Shown one piece after another: positions 9,850-19,372 of a stretch of DNA of 64,000 nucleotides; position 1 is the first letter of the stretch, and each line of letters opens with the position of its first letter. The DNA lies in NCBI RefSeq assembly GCF_039545095.1, contig NZ_BAABRS010000001.1:806001-870000 (forward strand). Reading direction: 5' to 3'. A program made the position numbers and the translations under genes. A model generated the notes under the pieces. That model was not told the origin of the DNA. It did not search any database and saw only the letters and a list, made by a program, of their open reading frames with translations. The stretch comes from Fodinibius salicampi (GTDB lineage Bacteria; Bacteroidota; Rhodothermia; Balneolales; Balneolaceae).

Positions 9850-10401
9850 TTAAACAGAAACTACTTGTATTTCAGGATCAATGCGCTTTACCATGCTTTC
9901 TATAGCATAGAGCGTACCGCTAGTAGCCGTAGGACACGTACCACAGGATCCCTGGTAATGTATTTTCAAGCGGTTACCATTTAAACCTAATATCTTCAAG
10001 CCCCCCCCATCTGCCAGGAGATACGGTCGGACCTGCTCATCAAGCAATTTATTGATTTCTTGTAACCGAGGGTCATCTGACTCCTGTACCTCTTTGGTTG
10101 CATGTACTTCGTCGTCTTCTTCGACATCTGTCTGGGGAGTTGCTTCTCTGATAGGTGGAGCAAGTTTGCGAAGTAATTCCGACCAAACGGCCTCTCCATC
10201 CTGAGTGACGGTGACATACTTGTCCACATAATAGACATTAATAACATTGTCTATGGCAAATAGCGCCGATGCAAGCTCATCATGCTCAGCATCAGAAGCA
10301 TTTTCAAATGATTTAGTTACTCCGTTTGTCAGAGGTTCTCCCAATACAAAACGCATGGCATCGGGATTAGGTGTTCGTTCAATTTCTTTAATCTTAGGCA
10401 T
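9850..10401 (-). CDS. Nfu-type Fe-S scaffold/carrier (Nfu_N plus NifU C-terminal domain)
   Basis: The 183-residue protein has two domains. Residues 1-85 form an Nfu N-terminal domain (TPNPDAMRFVLGEP, then FAIDNVINVYYVDKYVTVT). Residues about 110-183 form a NifU-like domain with VRPYLLADGGGLKI and the cluster-binding CGTCP motif. An acidic linker joins them. Nfu proteins accept a 4Fe-4S cluster from SufBCD and deliver it to targets such as radical-SAM enzymes. It replaces the SufU/SufE slot found after sufS in other operon types, and no SufE or SufU is seen here. The sufS gene lies 89 nt upstream, the largest gap inside the operon. Confidence 0.92.
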   Translation of the reverse strand: MPKIKEIERTPNPDAMRFVLGEPLTNGVTKSFENASDAEHDELASALFAIDNVINVYYVDKYVTVTQDGEAVWSELLRKLAPPIREATPQTDVEEDDEVHATKEVQESDDPRLQEINKLLDEQVRPYLLADGGGLKILGLNGNRLKIHYQGSCGTCPTATSGTLYAIESMVKRIDPEIQVVSV

Positions 10402-10490
10402 AATTTGATAACGGTTTAATTACAGTTTACCGCTCTGCTGTTTAGAACGAATATAAATAAATTATAGTTTCCAGAAAACCAAAGAATTAA

Positions 10491-11741
10491 TCAGAAAAAC
10501 TTTTTTGCCTGTTTAATTCCTTCAGCAAGCCGGTCTATATCATTTCTGTTGTTATAAAAAGAGATGGAGGCCCGTGCTGTAGCCGGAATATTAAATCTTC
10601 TCATTGTTGGCTGTGCACAATGATGGCCGGTGCGGACCGCTATGCCCTGTTGATCCAGGATAGTACCGATATCACTGGCATGGATATCATCAAAAACAAA
10701 AGATATTACAGATGCCTTATCTTTGGCTGTACCTACAATACGAAGTCCTTCAATAACTTCCAGTTGTTCGGTTGCGTAAGCCAATAGTTCTTGCTCATGG
10801 TGAGCAATGTGTTCCATTCCAATATCAGTTAAATAGTCAATAGCCGCTCCAAAGCCAATACCTGCTGCAATGGGTGGAGTCCCGGCCTCAAATTTATGAG
10901 GCAACTTATTAAAAGTGGTTTCTTCGAAACTCACTTTATCAATCATATCTCCGCCACCGCGATACGGGGGCATTTCATTGAGATACTGTTCTTTTCCATA
11001 GAGAATTCCGAAACCCGTAGGACCGCACATTTTGTGAGCAGAAAAAGCATAAAAATCAGCATCCAAATCCTGTACATCGATCGGGGAATGAGGTACAGCC
11101 TGTGCCCCATCCACTAAGACGGGAATATCATATTTGTGTGCTTCTTCAATGACTTCTTTCACCGGATGGACCGTCCCCAATGCATTAGAAACATGTCCAA
11201 TAGCCACCATAGCCACATCTTCATCGAGTAAATCAAGGTAAGCCTCCCAAATCAGTTCTCCACGATCGTTTACGGGAATAACAGCCAATGAAGCACCGGT
11301 ATCTTCTGCTACCATTTGCCAGGGTACAATATTGGCATGATGCTCAATTTCAGAAACGACTATCTTCTGCCCCTCTTCAAAAAAGGTGCGCCCGTAGCTT
11401 TGTGCCACGAGATTTATGGAATCTGTCGTACCACAGGTATAGATGATTTCATGACCGTGGCGTGCGTTAATCAAATCACGTGTTTTCTTACGGGTTTCCT
11501 CGTAGAAGTCCGTTCCCTCCTGACTCAAGGTGTGAATACCGCGATGCACGTTTGCGTGCTCGTGACGGTGATAGTAATCAATACGATCCGCAACCTGTCG
11601 GGGCATCTGGCTTGATGCTGCGTTGTCCAGATAGACCAAAGGATTCCCCTTAACGGTCCGTTCAAGAACCGGGAAATCCTTTCTAATAGCGTCAAAATCT
11701 ATCTGACGCTTAGTGGTCGTATCTTTAGCAGGCTGTGCCAT
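10491..11741 (-). CDS. sufS: Cysteine desulfurase SufS
   Basis: The 416-residue PLP enzyme is a class V aminotransferase of the SufS/CsdA group. The PLP-binding lysine sits in FSAHKMCGPTGFGILYG and the persulfide-forming cysteine in RTGHHCAQPTMRRF, both intact. YLDNAASSQMP and HRGIHTLS are family signatures near the N-terminus. The enzyme removes sulfur from cysteine and gives it to the SufBCD scaffold. Only 2 nt separate it from sufD upstream, so the two are translationally coupled. Type II desulfurases normally need SufE or SufU to relay sulfur, and neither is encoded in this window. Confidence 0.96.
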   Translation of the reverse strand: MAQPAKDTTTKRQIDFDAIRKDFPVLERTVKGNPLVYLDNAASSQMPRQVADRIDYYHRHEHANVHRGIHTLSQEGTDFYEETRKKTRDLINARHGHEIIYTCGTTDSINLVAQSYGRTFFEEGQKIVVSEIEHHANIVPWQMVAEDTGASLAVIPVNDRGELIWEAYLDLLDEDVAMVAIGHVSNALGTVHPVKEVIEEAHKYDIPVLVDGAQAVPHSPIDVQDLDADFYAFSAHKMCGPTGFGILYGKEQYLNEMPPYRGGGDMIDKVSFEETTFNKLPHKFEAGTPPIAAGIGFGAAIDYLTDIGMEHIAHHEQELLAYATEQLEVIEGLRIVGTAKDKASVISFVFDDIHASDIGTILDQQGIAVRTGHHCAQPTMRRFNIPATARASISFYNNRNDIDRLAEGIKQAKKFF

Positions 11742-11743
11742 AT

Positions 11744-13090
11744 CTAAGCCACTAACTGAGAATCTAATTGATTATTTGTAAAGTTATGAACCTCCTGAAC
11801 TAACAGTTCTTGTACCGAATCGACCGTAATATTTTCGATAGTCTCCAGTGCAAAAGCATAAATCAACAGTTCACGAGCTTTTTCTTCATTCAGGCCGCGA
11901 CTCTTCAGATAAAACAGCTCATCTTCTTCGAGTTGTCCTACCGTGGCACCGTGGGTACAAACAACATCGTCGGCAAATATTTCCAGCTGAGGCTTAGTAT
12001 TAACCAATCCTTTTCTGGAAAGCAGCAGGTTCCGATTCTCCTGGAAGGATTCGATTTTCTGTGCATCACGACGAACGAAAATCTTACCGTTGAATACAGA
12101 GTGTGCCTTGCCATTGATCACACATTTATGAAGCTGATGACTGTCACAGTGCGAAAAACGGTGATCCATAACAGAATGCGTATCAGAAACCTGATCTCCG
12201 TCGATAAGAACCAGTCCGTCTACAGTAAATTCAACCTCTTCGTCCCGCTGCGAAATACGCGGTTCATTTCGAGAAAGCTTAGCTCCTCGTGTAATCGTAT
12301 AAGACTCGTAGTTGGCATGTTTGGCAACAAAAGCTGCAGTTCTTGCAATATGAATCGCTTCCTTGCTGTCGCGCTGAATCTTGGTGTGTTTGACGTATGA
12401 TTCTTCTTCAGCATTCACTTCCACGACCGGCAGATTGAAATATTTGTTGTCGCCCAGTCCGATGTGATCTTCTACTATTGTGACTTCTGATTCTTTATCA
12501 GCCACAACCACACTGCGGGAGGTAGTAAAGTAGTGTTCATCAGCATCAGTCTGGATATACAAGAAATGTATGGGAGCCTCTACCTTTTTGCCTTCCGGAA
12601 TATAAACAAAAGCTCCGTCTTTAAGGAAAGCACTATTGAAAGCACTAAATATTTCGCCGTCAAAATTGGCATCCAGATACTTGTTAAGATGCTTTTCCAG
12701 TAGTTCATTGTCTTCTTCTACCAGGCTCGCAATATTCCCGATTACGACCTCATCGGGAAGTGCTTCTGTAGAGGAATGTTCCGCAGAAAAGCTTCCGTTA
12801 ATAAATACCAGCCGCGAGTCCTGACTTTCCGGTAAATAATGACTGCTAATATCAGGGACATTTACCTCCAGCTCAGAGGCCAGCTTATAGGTATCCTTAT
12901 AAAGATCCCGGAGGCTGATAAATTTCCAATCTTCCAGCTTTTTAGTTGGGAAAGGTGTATTGCGGACGGTCTCAGCTCCTTTCAGGCGCACTTCATCCAA
13001 ATACTTGGATTTGCCGTTTAGAGCTCCCTGATAGTCCAGTAAATCCTTTAAAAAAGTACGTTCTTTTTGTTGTTGCTTCACTTTAGCCAT
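11744..13090 (-). CDS. sufD: Fe-S assembly scaffold subunit SufD
   Basis: The 448-residue protein belongs to the SufB/SufD family and is recognised by its C-terminal half: SVFNGKIFVRRDAQKIESFQ, CTHGATVGQLEEDELFYLKS and RGLNEEKARELLIYAFA, which form the right-handed beta-helix and the SufC-contacting helix. The conserved His of THGATVG is present. SufD pairs with SufB and two SufC subunits to build Fe-S clusters. It lies 5 nt downstream of sufC and 2 nt upstream of sufS. Like other SufD proteins it lacks the extra N-terminal segment and the CTAP motif seen in SufB. Confidence 0.95.
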   Translation of the reverse strand: MAKVKQQQKERTFLKDLLDYQGALNGKSKYLDEVRLKGAETVRNTPFPTKKLEDWKFISLRDLYKDTYKLASELEVNVPDISSHYLPESQDSRLVFINGSFSAEHSSTEALPDEVVIGNIASLVEEDNELLEKHLNKYLDANFDGEIFSAFNSAFLKDGAFVYIPEGKKVEAPIHFLYIQTDADEHYFTTSRSVVVADKESEVTIVEDHIGLGDNKYFNLPVVEVNAEEESYVKHTKIQRDSKEAIHIARTAAFVAKHANYESYTITRGAKLSRNEPRISQRDEEVEFTVDGLVLIDGDQVSDTHSVMDHRFSHCDSHQLHKCVINGKAHSVFNGKIFVRRDAQKIESFQENRNLLLSRKGLVNTKPQLEIFADDVVCTHGATVGQLEEDELFYLKSRGLNEEKARELLIYAFALETIENITVDSVQELLVQEVHNFTNNQLDSQLVA

Positions 13091-13095
13091 TTTTT

Positions 13096-13869
13096 TTACT
13101 GTTCTCCATTTACAGATGCAGCATTCGTTAACCAGTCGTAACCTTGATCTTCAAGCTTAATAGCAAGATCCTTGTCGCCCGACTTAGCAATTTTACCGTC
13201 AATCATTACGTGGACGTAATCCGGGGTTACATAATCCAGAATACGCTGATAGTGAGTAACAAGTACCACTGCATTATCATCAGCAGAAATTTCATTAATA
13301 CCATTTGCTACTATTTTAAGCGCATCAATATCGAGGCCGGAATCGGTCTCGTCCAAAAATGAAAGCCGTGGATTTAAAACAGCCATCTGGAAAATTTCAT
13401 TACGCTTTTTCTCTCCACCACTAAATCCGGCGTTAACGCTTCGATCCATAAACTCTTTCTTCATGTCAATAAGCTTAAGCTTCTCAAGAGCGTAATCTTC
13501 AAACTCAAGCGGATCTAGCTCGTGACGACCGCGTTCCTTGGCTACCGTATTGTAGGCCTGACGCAGTAAATTTTTATTCGTTACGCCCGGTACTTCAACA
13601 GGATACTGGAACGCCAGGAAAATACCCAGATGAGCACGCTCATCGGCCTCGAGCTCCAGAATACTTTCGCCATCAAACAGGATATCGCCCTGAGTAACCT
13701 CATAGGCCTCATGCCCTGCTACGACCTTGGAAAGCGTACTCTTACCGCTTCCATTGGGTCCCATAATGGCATGAATTTCACCTTCATTTACTTTTAGATT
13801 AACTCCTTTTAGAATCTTTTCAGATGGATCTTCTTCTACGCGAACATGTAAGTCTTTGATTTCTAACAC
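13096..13869 (-). CDS. sufC: Fe-S assembly ATPase SufC
   Basis: The 257-residue ABC-type ATPase has Walker [14 protein letters not shown], an atypical signature [14 protein letters not shown] that is characteristic of SufC, Walker [13 protein letters not shown] and the switch histidine in [10 protein letters not shown]. SufC is soluble. It drives conformational change of SufBD during cluster assembly rather than membrane transport. It lies between sufB (51 nt) and sufD (5 nt). All ATPase motifs are intact and the length is normal for the family. Confidence 0.96.
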   Translation of the reverse strand: MLEIKDLHVRVEEDPSEKILKGVNLKVNEGEIHAIMGPNGSGKSTLSKVVAGHEAYEVTQGDILFDGESILELEADERAHLGIFLAFQYPVEVPGVTNKNLLRQAYNTVAKERGRHELDPLEFEDYALEKLKLIDMKKEFMDRSVNAGFSGGEKKRNEIFQMAVLNPRLSFLDETDSGLDIDALKIVANGINEISADDNAVVLVTHYQRILDYVTPDYVHVMIDGKIAKSGDKDLAIKLEDQGYDWLTNAASVNGEQ

Positions 13870-13920
13870 GCTAACTTATTCCTCTAATATTAATTTTAAT
13901 TGTTAAAAATGATATATGGA

Positions 13921-15372
13921 TTAACCGACGCTGCCTTCAAGCTTAATGCCAAGCAACTTATCGGCCTCAACAGCAAATTCCATGGGCAGTTCCTGAAGTA
14001 CTTCTTTAGCAAACCCATTTACGATGAGGGAGATAGCATCGTCCTCATCCATACCGCGCTGCTGCAGATAAAAAATCTGATCTTCTCCAACCCTGCTGGT
14101 AGATGCCTCATGCTCAACCTTAGCTGTAGGATTTGCGGATTCAATATACGGGAACGTATGCGCCCCACAGGTTTGTCCGATTAGCATAGAGTCACAAACC
14201 GAATAATTCTGTGCTCCATCGGCACGGGGACTAATTTTCACAAGTCCACGGTAACTGTTGTCGGAATTACCCGCTGAAATACCTTTGGATATAATGGTGC
14301 TCTTGGTATTCTTGCCTATGTGAATCATCTTAGTTCCGGTATCCGCCTGCTGGCGCTGATTCGTTACAGCAACGGAATAAAATTCACCTATGGAATTGTC
14401 TCCCTGCAAAATCACGCTTGGATATTTCCAGGTGATGGCAGAACCCGTTTCAACCTGGGTCCATGAAATCTTGGAATTATCACCGCGGCAGTGCCCTCTC
14501 TTTGTAACAAAGTTGAATATACCGCCCTGACCGTCTTCATCTCCGGAATACCAGTTCTGAATGGTAGAATACTTGATTTCAGCATCTTCAAGGGCAACTA
14601 ACTCTACAACCGCAGCATGCAGCTGATTTTGCTGGTACTGAGGGGCCGTACAGCCTTCGAGGTAACTAACATGGCTATTGTCCTCACAAATTATGAGGGT
14701 ACGCTCAAATTGTCCGGACTGCATGTTGTTGATTCGGAAATAAGTAGAAAGCTCCATCGGACAGACCGTATCTTCCGGTACATACACAAAAGATCCGTCA
14801 GAGAATACGGCGGAGTTCAGTGCCGCATAGAAATTATCCCCTTTCGGCACTACGGTTCCCATATATTCTTTTACAAGCTCCGGATGTTCTTGGATTGCTT
14901 CCGAAATAGAACAGAATATAACGCCCGCTTCTGCCAGCTTTTCTTTAAAAGTAGTGAAGATAGATTCACTGTCAAAAACAGCATCAACAGCAATGCCTTG
15001 CAGCTGTTTCTGCTCATCCAACGGGATACCTAGTTTTTCATAGGTTTCCAGAATCTGAGGATCAACATCCTCAAGACTATCGGGCTTTTTCTTACCATCC
15101 TTCTTTTTGGTAGAAGAATAGTATTGGATGTTTTCGAAGTCAGGGCTGGTATATTCCACATTGGGCCAGTCCGGCTCTTCCATCTGCTTCCACTTTTCAA
15201 AAGCTTCCAGACGGAATTCTAAAACCCACTCTGGCTCATCCTTGCGTCGGGAAATTTCCCGAATAATATCTTCGTTAATACCCGTGGGAAAATCTTCATA
15301 TTCTACATCAGTGGTGAAGCCGTACTTATATTCACCACCAACCATTGATTCAAGAGCTTCAGTTTCACTCAT
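13921..15372 (-). CDS. sufB: Fe-S assembly scaffold SufB
   Basis: The 483-residue protein is SufB by its length, the N-terminal [19 protein letters not shown]-type region, [11 protein letters not shown] (the CTAP motif around the essential cysteine), [19 protein letters not shown] and the C-terminal [11 protein letters not shown] plus FYLQQRGM. It is the first gene of the minus-strand suf cluster, which then runs sufC, sufD, sufS, nfu, sufA and DUF2480. The start ATG at 15372 follows an AT-rich leader. No IscR/SufR-type regulator gene is adjacent, so control must come from elsewhere. Confidence 0.96.
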   Translation of the reverse strand: MSETEALESMVGGEYKYGFTTDVEYEDFPTGINEDIIREISRRKDEPEWVLEFRLEAFEKWKQMEEPDWPNVEYTSPDFENIQYYSSTKKKDGKKKPDSLEDVDPQILETYEKLGIPLDEQKQLQGIAVDAVFDSESIFTTFKEKLAEAGVIFCSISEAIQEHPELVKEYMGTVVPKGDNFYAALNSAVFSDGSFVYVPEDTVCPMELSTYFRINNMQSGQFERTLIICEDNSHVSYLEGCTAPQYQQNQLHAAVVELVALEDAEIKYSTIQNWYSGDEDGQGGIFNFVTKRGHCRGDNSKISWTQVETGSAITWKYPSVILQGDNSIGEFYSVAVTNQRQQADTGTKMIHIGKNTKSTIISKGISAGNSDNSYRGLVKISPRADGAQNYSVCDSMLIGQTCGAHTFPYIESANPTAKVEHEASTSRVGEDQIFYLQQRGMDEDDAISLIVNGFAKEVLQELPMEFAVEADKLLGIKLEGSVG

Positions 15373-15773
15373 AAATAATCAGTCCGGTATTTTAAAATGT
15401 TGTAAATTTGCTTATTTAAATATCAGAAGGGCTATTTATATCATAAATCCTTATCCATCTGAATTAATTAGCAATTAATGCTAAATACGCACCTTTAACA
15501 GAGCCGAAATATAAGGAACATTACCGCTAATCTAAACTAAATTAACTACTTATTGTCCACTCATCTTCAGTAGTGCTCTTTACTCCCTAAATATGAATAG
15601 AACCACTATAAAGTTCCAATTGATAAGAGCTATATCATAGATAAGGTCTGCTTATAAAAAAACGTTTAACTTAACAGAAATTTAAAAGTCAACGTATAGC
15701 TTTTTAATACTTGCACCCTCCTCTTTTTATTATTAGGATTGGTAAAAAGGGATTCCCTAAAATACTACAGTTC
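15373..15773. promoter_or_regulatory. Divergent promoter region between sufB and the CcdA-like gene
   Basis: About 400 bp without a credible gene separate two outward-facing genes, so both promoters must lie here. The stretch is AT-rich. I see no convincing operator palindrome and no confident -33/-7 pair. A TTG-initiated extension of the plus-strand gene from 15711 is open, but the ATG at 15774 is a better start. Confidence 0.5.
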
Positions 15774-16724
15774 ATGTCTGATTCAAAAGAACCGAATATA
15801 ACTACAGATTTTAAAACTGCCTATTCTTATCGTAAACGGTTATTTTATACGTTATCTGCTATTGTAGCAGCTATAATTATTGCCGGCTTCTGGAATTATC
15901 ATTTGGTAGATGGATTTGGTCAGGATATTATTGCCGGAAATACCATCGGCGATACATCGGAACTGAGTAATGATTATGAAACAAAAGGTAGTGGTTTTGG
16001 ATTTATCTTTGCAGCTATTGCAGGTCTTGCCGCTACTTTTACAGCCTGTAACTGTGTGGTATTCGCTATGATTCCGGGTTTAGTCTGCCCGGTTGATGAA
16101 CAATCACACCAGACCTCTGCCTGGAAAGCATTTGGATTATTTGTGCTGGGAGTCTTAGGCATTACAGCACTTTACGGAGCGTTCATCGGTTTCCTGGGAG
16201 CTGATGGTACTGCCGCTCTTAATGAACGATCTGTTCGCCTAACGCAGGCACAGGTAGTTTTTAGCCTGCTGGGATTGATCATGCTGATATGGGGACTGCT
16301 CGAAATGGAATTTTTCGACTCAGTCAGAAAATCCTTCCCGGATCGTCTCCGTTCATTGATGAATCGGACAACATCAAAAGCGTTGCTATTGGGACTCTTG
16401 GTTGGTTTCTTTGCGATCGGTCGTCCTTTCCCTGTTTTTAGAGAATTCCTGCTGTATGCTGCTAGCGCTAACAGCCCTGTTTATGGAGCTGGAGTAATGG
16501 TTGTTCAGGGAATTGGCCAAATTGCCGTAATGGCTCTCCTTTTTGTGTTGATTATTTGGTTAGGGAGAAATAAGATAAGCGCTACTGCCCAATCCAGTCC
16601 ATACAAGTTTCAACTTATCAGCGGGGTAGCACTGATTACAGGGGGCATGTATTTCATCTACTACTGGGGACTTGCTTTTATTTTTGATATTGGTCGATGG
16701 GGCTTTAAACTAGGCTGGTATTAA
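15774..16724 (+). CDS. CcdA/DsbD-like polytopic membrane protein
   Basis: From ATG 15774 the protein has 316 residues. A first hydrophobic helix (about 22-40) is followed by a roughly 35-residue polar loop, then about six more helices. The second helix carries a Cys-Asn-Cys (residues 92 and 94) and a nearby Cys-Pro (106). A later segment has GLLVGFFAIGRPFPVFREF. The layout and the G/A/P-rich helices recall the cytochrome c biogenesis/DsbD transmembrane family, which moves reducing equivalents across the membrane through paired cysteines. A redox role is inference; I would not name the substrate. It is divergent from sufB. The frame stays open upstream to a TTG at 15711, but those 21 extra residues look non-native. 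Confidence 0.65.
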   Translation: MSDSKEPNITTDFKTAYSYRKRLFYTLSAIVAAIIIAGFWNYHLVDGFGQDIIAGNTIGDTSELSNDYETKGSGFGFIFAAIAGLAATFTACNCVVFAMIPGLVCPVDEQSHQTSAWKAFGLFVLGVLGITALYGAFIGFLGADGTAALNERSVRLTQAQVVFSLLGLIMLIWGLLEMEFFDSVRKSFPDRLRSLMNRTTSKALLLGLLVGFFAIGRPFPVFREFLLYAASANSPVYGAGVMVVQGIGQIAVMALLFVLIIWLGRNKISATAQSSPYKFQLISGVALITGGMYFIYYWGLAFIFDIGRWGFKLGWY

Positions 16725-16746
16725 TGATTATATGCCACCAGCGTCG

Positions 16747-17607
16747 TTATACTAAAAGCAAGATCGCAATAATTGCAATAGCTATTCCTCCCCACTGTTT
16801 TTGGGACACTATATCGTCCCAGAACCATAAACCCAGAAAGGTTCCTCCCAGTACATTAAGCGTATTAACAATTGGAAATGCTACAGCTCCACTAATCCCA
16901 TCAAGAGCATAGATTAAAAATATAGCTGAATAGAGATTCGGAATACCAATGAGCATACCCATTTTAACCTCTTCCCAGGTGGCTAAAGATCCTTTCCGGA
17001 ATATCGCAAGGACCAGTCCAATGATAAAAGCACTCAAAAAAATCCACGCCATAAATATGGACTCACTAAAAGCGAGGCTAAATTCCTCATTATACACCTT
17101 CAGTGAGGCATCTGCGAAACCGGTAAGCAAAAAGATGATCAGCAACAGCCACGAAGCATCTAAATTACCAATCCTGATATTTCTACCGCGCGAAATAAGA
17201 AGCAAAAGCGCCCCAACTACCAGTACTATACCCAATATTTTAGGTCCGCTCATCACTTCGCTATAAATAATGACGGATAGCAATACCGGAACTAACAGGG
17301 ACAGACGCATAGCCGCTACAGAAATCCCCATTCCATTGGCATGAACGGACTTACTGTAAGCAATAAAATTGCCAATAAAAAAAGCACCAATAACCAGGCA
17401 GAACAATAAAACGGGGACTGACGGTCTGACTACCCATTCTGCCGATTGTTGTTCCGTAAATCCCACTCCAAAAGCCACAATAAATGCAACCAGGTAGTTG
17501 ACCATAAGGGTATTTAGTGTGCGAAGCTTCTTGACCTCAGTAAGCTTCAGCAGGTGTGCTATAAGCAGTGAACAGACAGAACTTAACAAGAGATATAAAT
17601 AAAACAT
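16747..17607 (-). CDS. EamA/DMT-family transporter
   Basis: With the start at ATG 17607 the protein has 286 residues and about ten hydrophobic helices arranged as two repeats, the usual EamA layout. Examples are FYLYLLLSSVCSLLIAHLLK at the N-terminus and GAVAFPIVNTLNVLGGTFLG near the C-terminus. These transporters export small metabolites or act on nucleotide sugars or amino acids; the substrate cannot be told. The start lies one base after the TAA of the upstream lipoprotein gene, which argues for this start over the longer 17646 option that overlaps it. It is the last gene of the greA-to-EamA run and converges with the CcdA-like gene, with 22 nt between stops. Confidence 0.8.
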   Translation of the reverse strand: MFYLYLLLSSVCSLLIAHLLKLTEVKKLRTLNTLMVNYLVAFIVAFGVGFTEQQSAEWVVRPSVPVLLFCLVIGAFFIGNFIAYSKSVHANGMGISVAAMRLSLLVPVLLSVIIYSEVMSGPKILGIVLVVGALLLLISRGRNIRIGNLDASWLLLIIFLLTGFADASLKVYNEEFSLAFSESIFMAWIFLSAFIIGLVLAIFRKGSLATWEEVKMGMLIGIPNLYSAIFLIYALDGISGAVAFPIVNTLNVLGGTFLGLWFWDDIVSQKQWGGIAIAIIAILLLV

Positions 17608-17608
17608 A

Positions 17609-19363
17609 TTATCTTTCCGGAATGAAAAAAGATAACGTACGATCACCGTAGAGCATGGGAGATTGTGAGCGATCGTGAAGGCGTCGGGAAGTGTAAGAAA
17701 TGTTCTGGTTTAAGAGGCTGTATATTTGAATAATATCGGTCCTATGTTGTTGCAACGCCCGGGCAAAAAGATAAGGAAATATATGGTGATTCTTGTCCTC
17801 CGTAGATGAACGGTACAGCCGTGAAGGACGTCCAGGTTCACTTCCCAAAAGAAGAGCAGTATTAGGATCTTCAGTAAAAGCAGAAGCGTGTGATGCCATG
17901 TATTGCTCTACCTGATAATTTGAGAGGCTATCCGGCATACTTATGCTGAAGTCAATATCAGCTAATACCCATTTTTGCTGGGCCGGAATATTACCGAGTC
18001 GGGTTAAAAATGCCTTCAGTGGCAAATCCACTGCTGCATTCGATTCCTGTTCAATATTTTTCAGAAATAGCTCATTACCCTCTTGATCCGCCTTAATAGC
18101 TCCATAGCCGGCTATATAGACAAACAACTCTGTATTCTCATCGGCTGATGAATCTATCTTCTCGATTATATCAAAAACTTGCTGAGGATCATTTATATCC
18201 TTTAAAAAATGAATATTTTCATCCTGATATCCCAAACCATCTTTTAGGTACGCTTCTATTAGCCGGCCGTCTCGGTGAGTGTAGCGACGCTGAGGCAGTG
18301 ATTCCACATAACTTTCGTTTGTAACAATGAGGGCCTGTGCACTTTGTATGTCTTCCCTTAGATGTGGGATATTACTTTCCACATCAATATTACCAAATGG
18401 GACAGTAGGAATGGTAATAATTTCAGTATCTTCTGAGAAGTTAGCCGTTCTCCACTGTATTTCGGCATCATCTCTGCGGATATAGCTTTCAAATATACCG
18501 TATCGCACTTTATACCAATCGTTATTATGTATTCCCTCTACATAAACCTGACTCCCTTCCGCTAACTGTGCCAAAACGTTTTCCGGATTTACGGCTGGCT
18601 CCCTGCGAAGTTCCGTAAAATCTGTATTTACCCGGGCGTAAGGGTCCAGAATAGAAGATACCGGATTCGAATAATGATAGGTTGAATCCTGGAATTCTAT
18701 TTCTACCTCAAACTGTCCTGGTTGAGGATCTGTAAGCTTAAGATCTTCAAATCGGTTGGCAAGTGGAATATTGATTTGTCCTCCACTAATTTGTTCTATT
18801 TCTTCTTCAAAAACCGTGCGATTATTATAAGTTACAGAAACATTAGCTGGAGAAGAGATATTTTTGTCAACACGAACGGTATCGGTTTCGATAAAAGTTC
18901 CGGTATCATTAAGATACCGTTCCTCTCCGACAGGGCGAGGTTCTCCATCGGGCTTAAGATTAAAAAAACCAGAAACGGATAATAATGCACCAATGGTGTT
19001 TAAGGTGATAGACTGCATCCTATTACCTCCGAGTTGGCTCGAATTACCGGCATAAAAGGCGGCTGCTCCACCGGCAAGTCCCAAAATTACAAAACCCGGA
19101 CGCAATCGGTATTCCTGTATCGTACGCTCGACCAAGATTTTCTCGGTATATTGGAAAGTCGTATTTGAAAGTACTTCTAATTTAAGAACGGGATTTTCGG
19201 GTGAAAGGGAATCAGACAGATGTAAAAAGGTTTCTTCATTAAGTACCTTTGAATCTGAGGAATCTACAGCTTCGCGATCCTTTACAACCCATCGGCTGGT
19301 CGTACAAGAAACGGATAGTAGCAAAAAAAATGCTGCAATCGTTATGTGTATTAAGCGTTTCAC
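17609..19363 (-). CDS. Lipoprotein with SH3-like domain and inactive caspase-like domain
   Basis: The 584-residue protein starts with GTG and has a lipoprotein signal ending LLLSVSC (Cys20). A hydrophobic hairpin-like stretch (about 90-135) follows, then a PEGA/carrier-like beta region (about 165-235). An SH3-like segment spans about 243-300 (ARVNTDFTELRREP...DWYKVRYG), and residues about 340-500 resemble the C14 caspase/metacaspase fold (ALIVTNESY, GYQDENIHFLKD, ELFVYIAGYGA, WVLADIDFS). The two catalytic positions are changed. The His of the usual SGHG is Tyr420 and the Cys of the usual DACFS is Asp471. It therefore probably binds rather than cuts. It lies 9 nt after the beta-barrel gene, suggesting the two work together in the outer membrane. 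Confidence 0.75.
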   Translation of the reverse strand: MKRLIHITIAAFFLLLSVSCTTSRWVVKDREAVDSSDSKVLNEETFLHLSDSLSPENPVLKLEVLSNTTFQYTEKILVERTIQEYRLRPGFVILGLAGGAAAFYAGNSSQLGGNRMQSITLNTIGALLSVSGFFNLKPDGEPRPVGEERYLNDTGTFIETDTVRVDKNISSPANVSVTYNNRTVFEEEIEQISGGQINIPLANRFEDLKLTDPQPGQFEVEIEFQDSTYHYSNPVSSILDPYARVNTDFTELRREPAVNPENVLAQLAEGSQVYVEGIHNNDWYKVRYGIFESYIRRDDAEIQWRTANFSEDTEIITIPTVPFGNIDVESNIPHLREDIQSAQALIVTNESYVESLPQRRYTHRDGRLIEAYLKDGLGYQDENIHFLKDINDPQQVFDIIEKIDSSADENTELFVYIAGYGAIKADQEGNELFLKNIEQESNAAVDLPLKAFLTRLGNIPAQQKWVLADIDFSISMPDSLSNYQVEQYMASHASAFTEDPNTALLLGSEPGRPSRLYRSSTEDKNHHIFPYLFARALQQHRTDIIQIYSLLNQNISYTSRRLHDRSQSPMLYGDRTLSFFIPER

Positions 19364-19372
19364 TATTTATAC

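Noticed and set aside
11810-12400. 196-codon plus-strand frame opposite sufD
   Set aside because: It has no domain, signal or ribosome-binding site and is a shadow of the sufD codon pattern.
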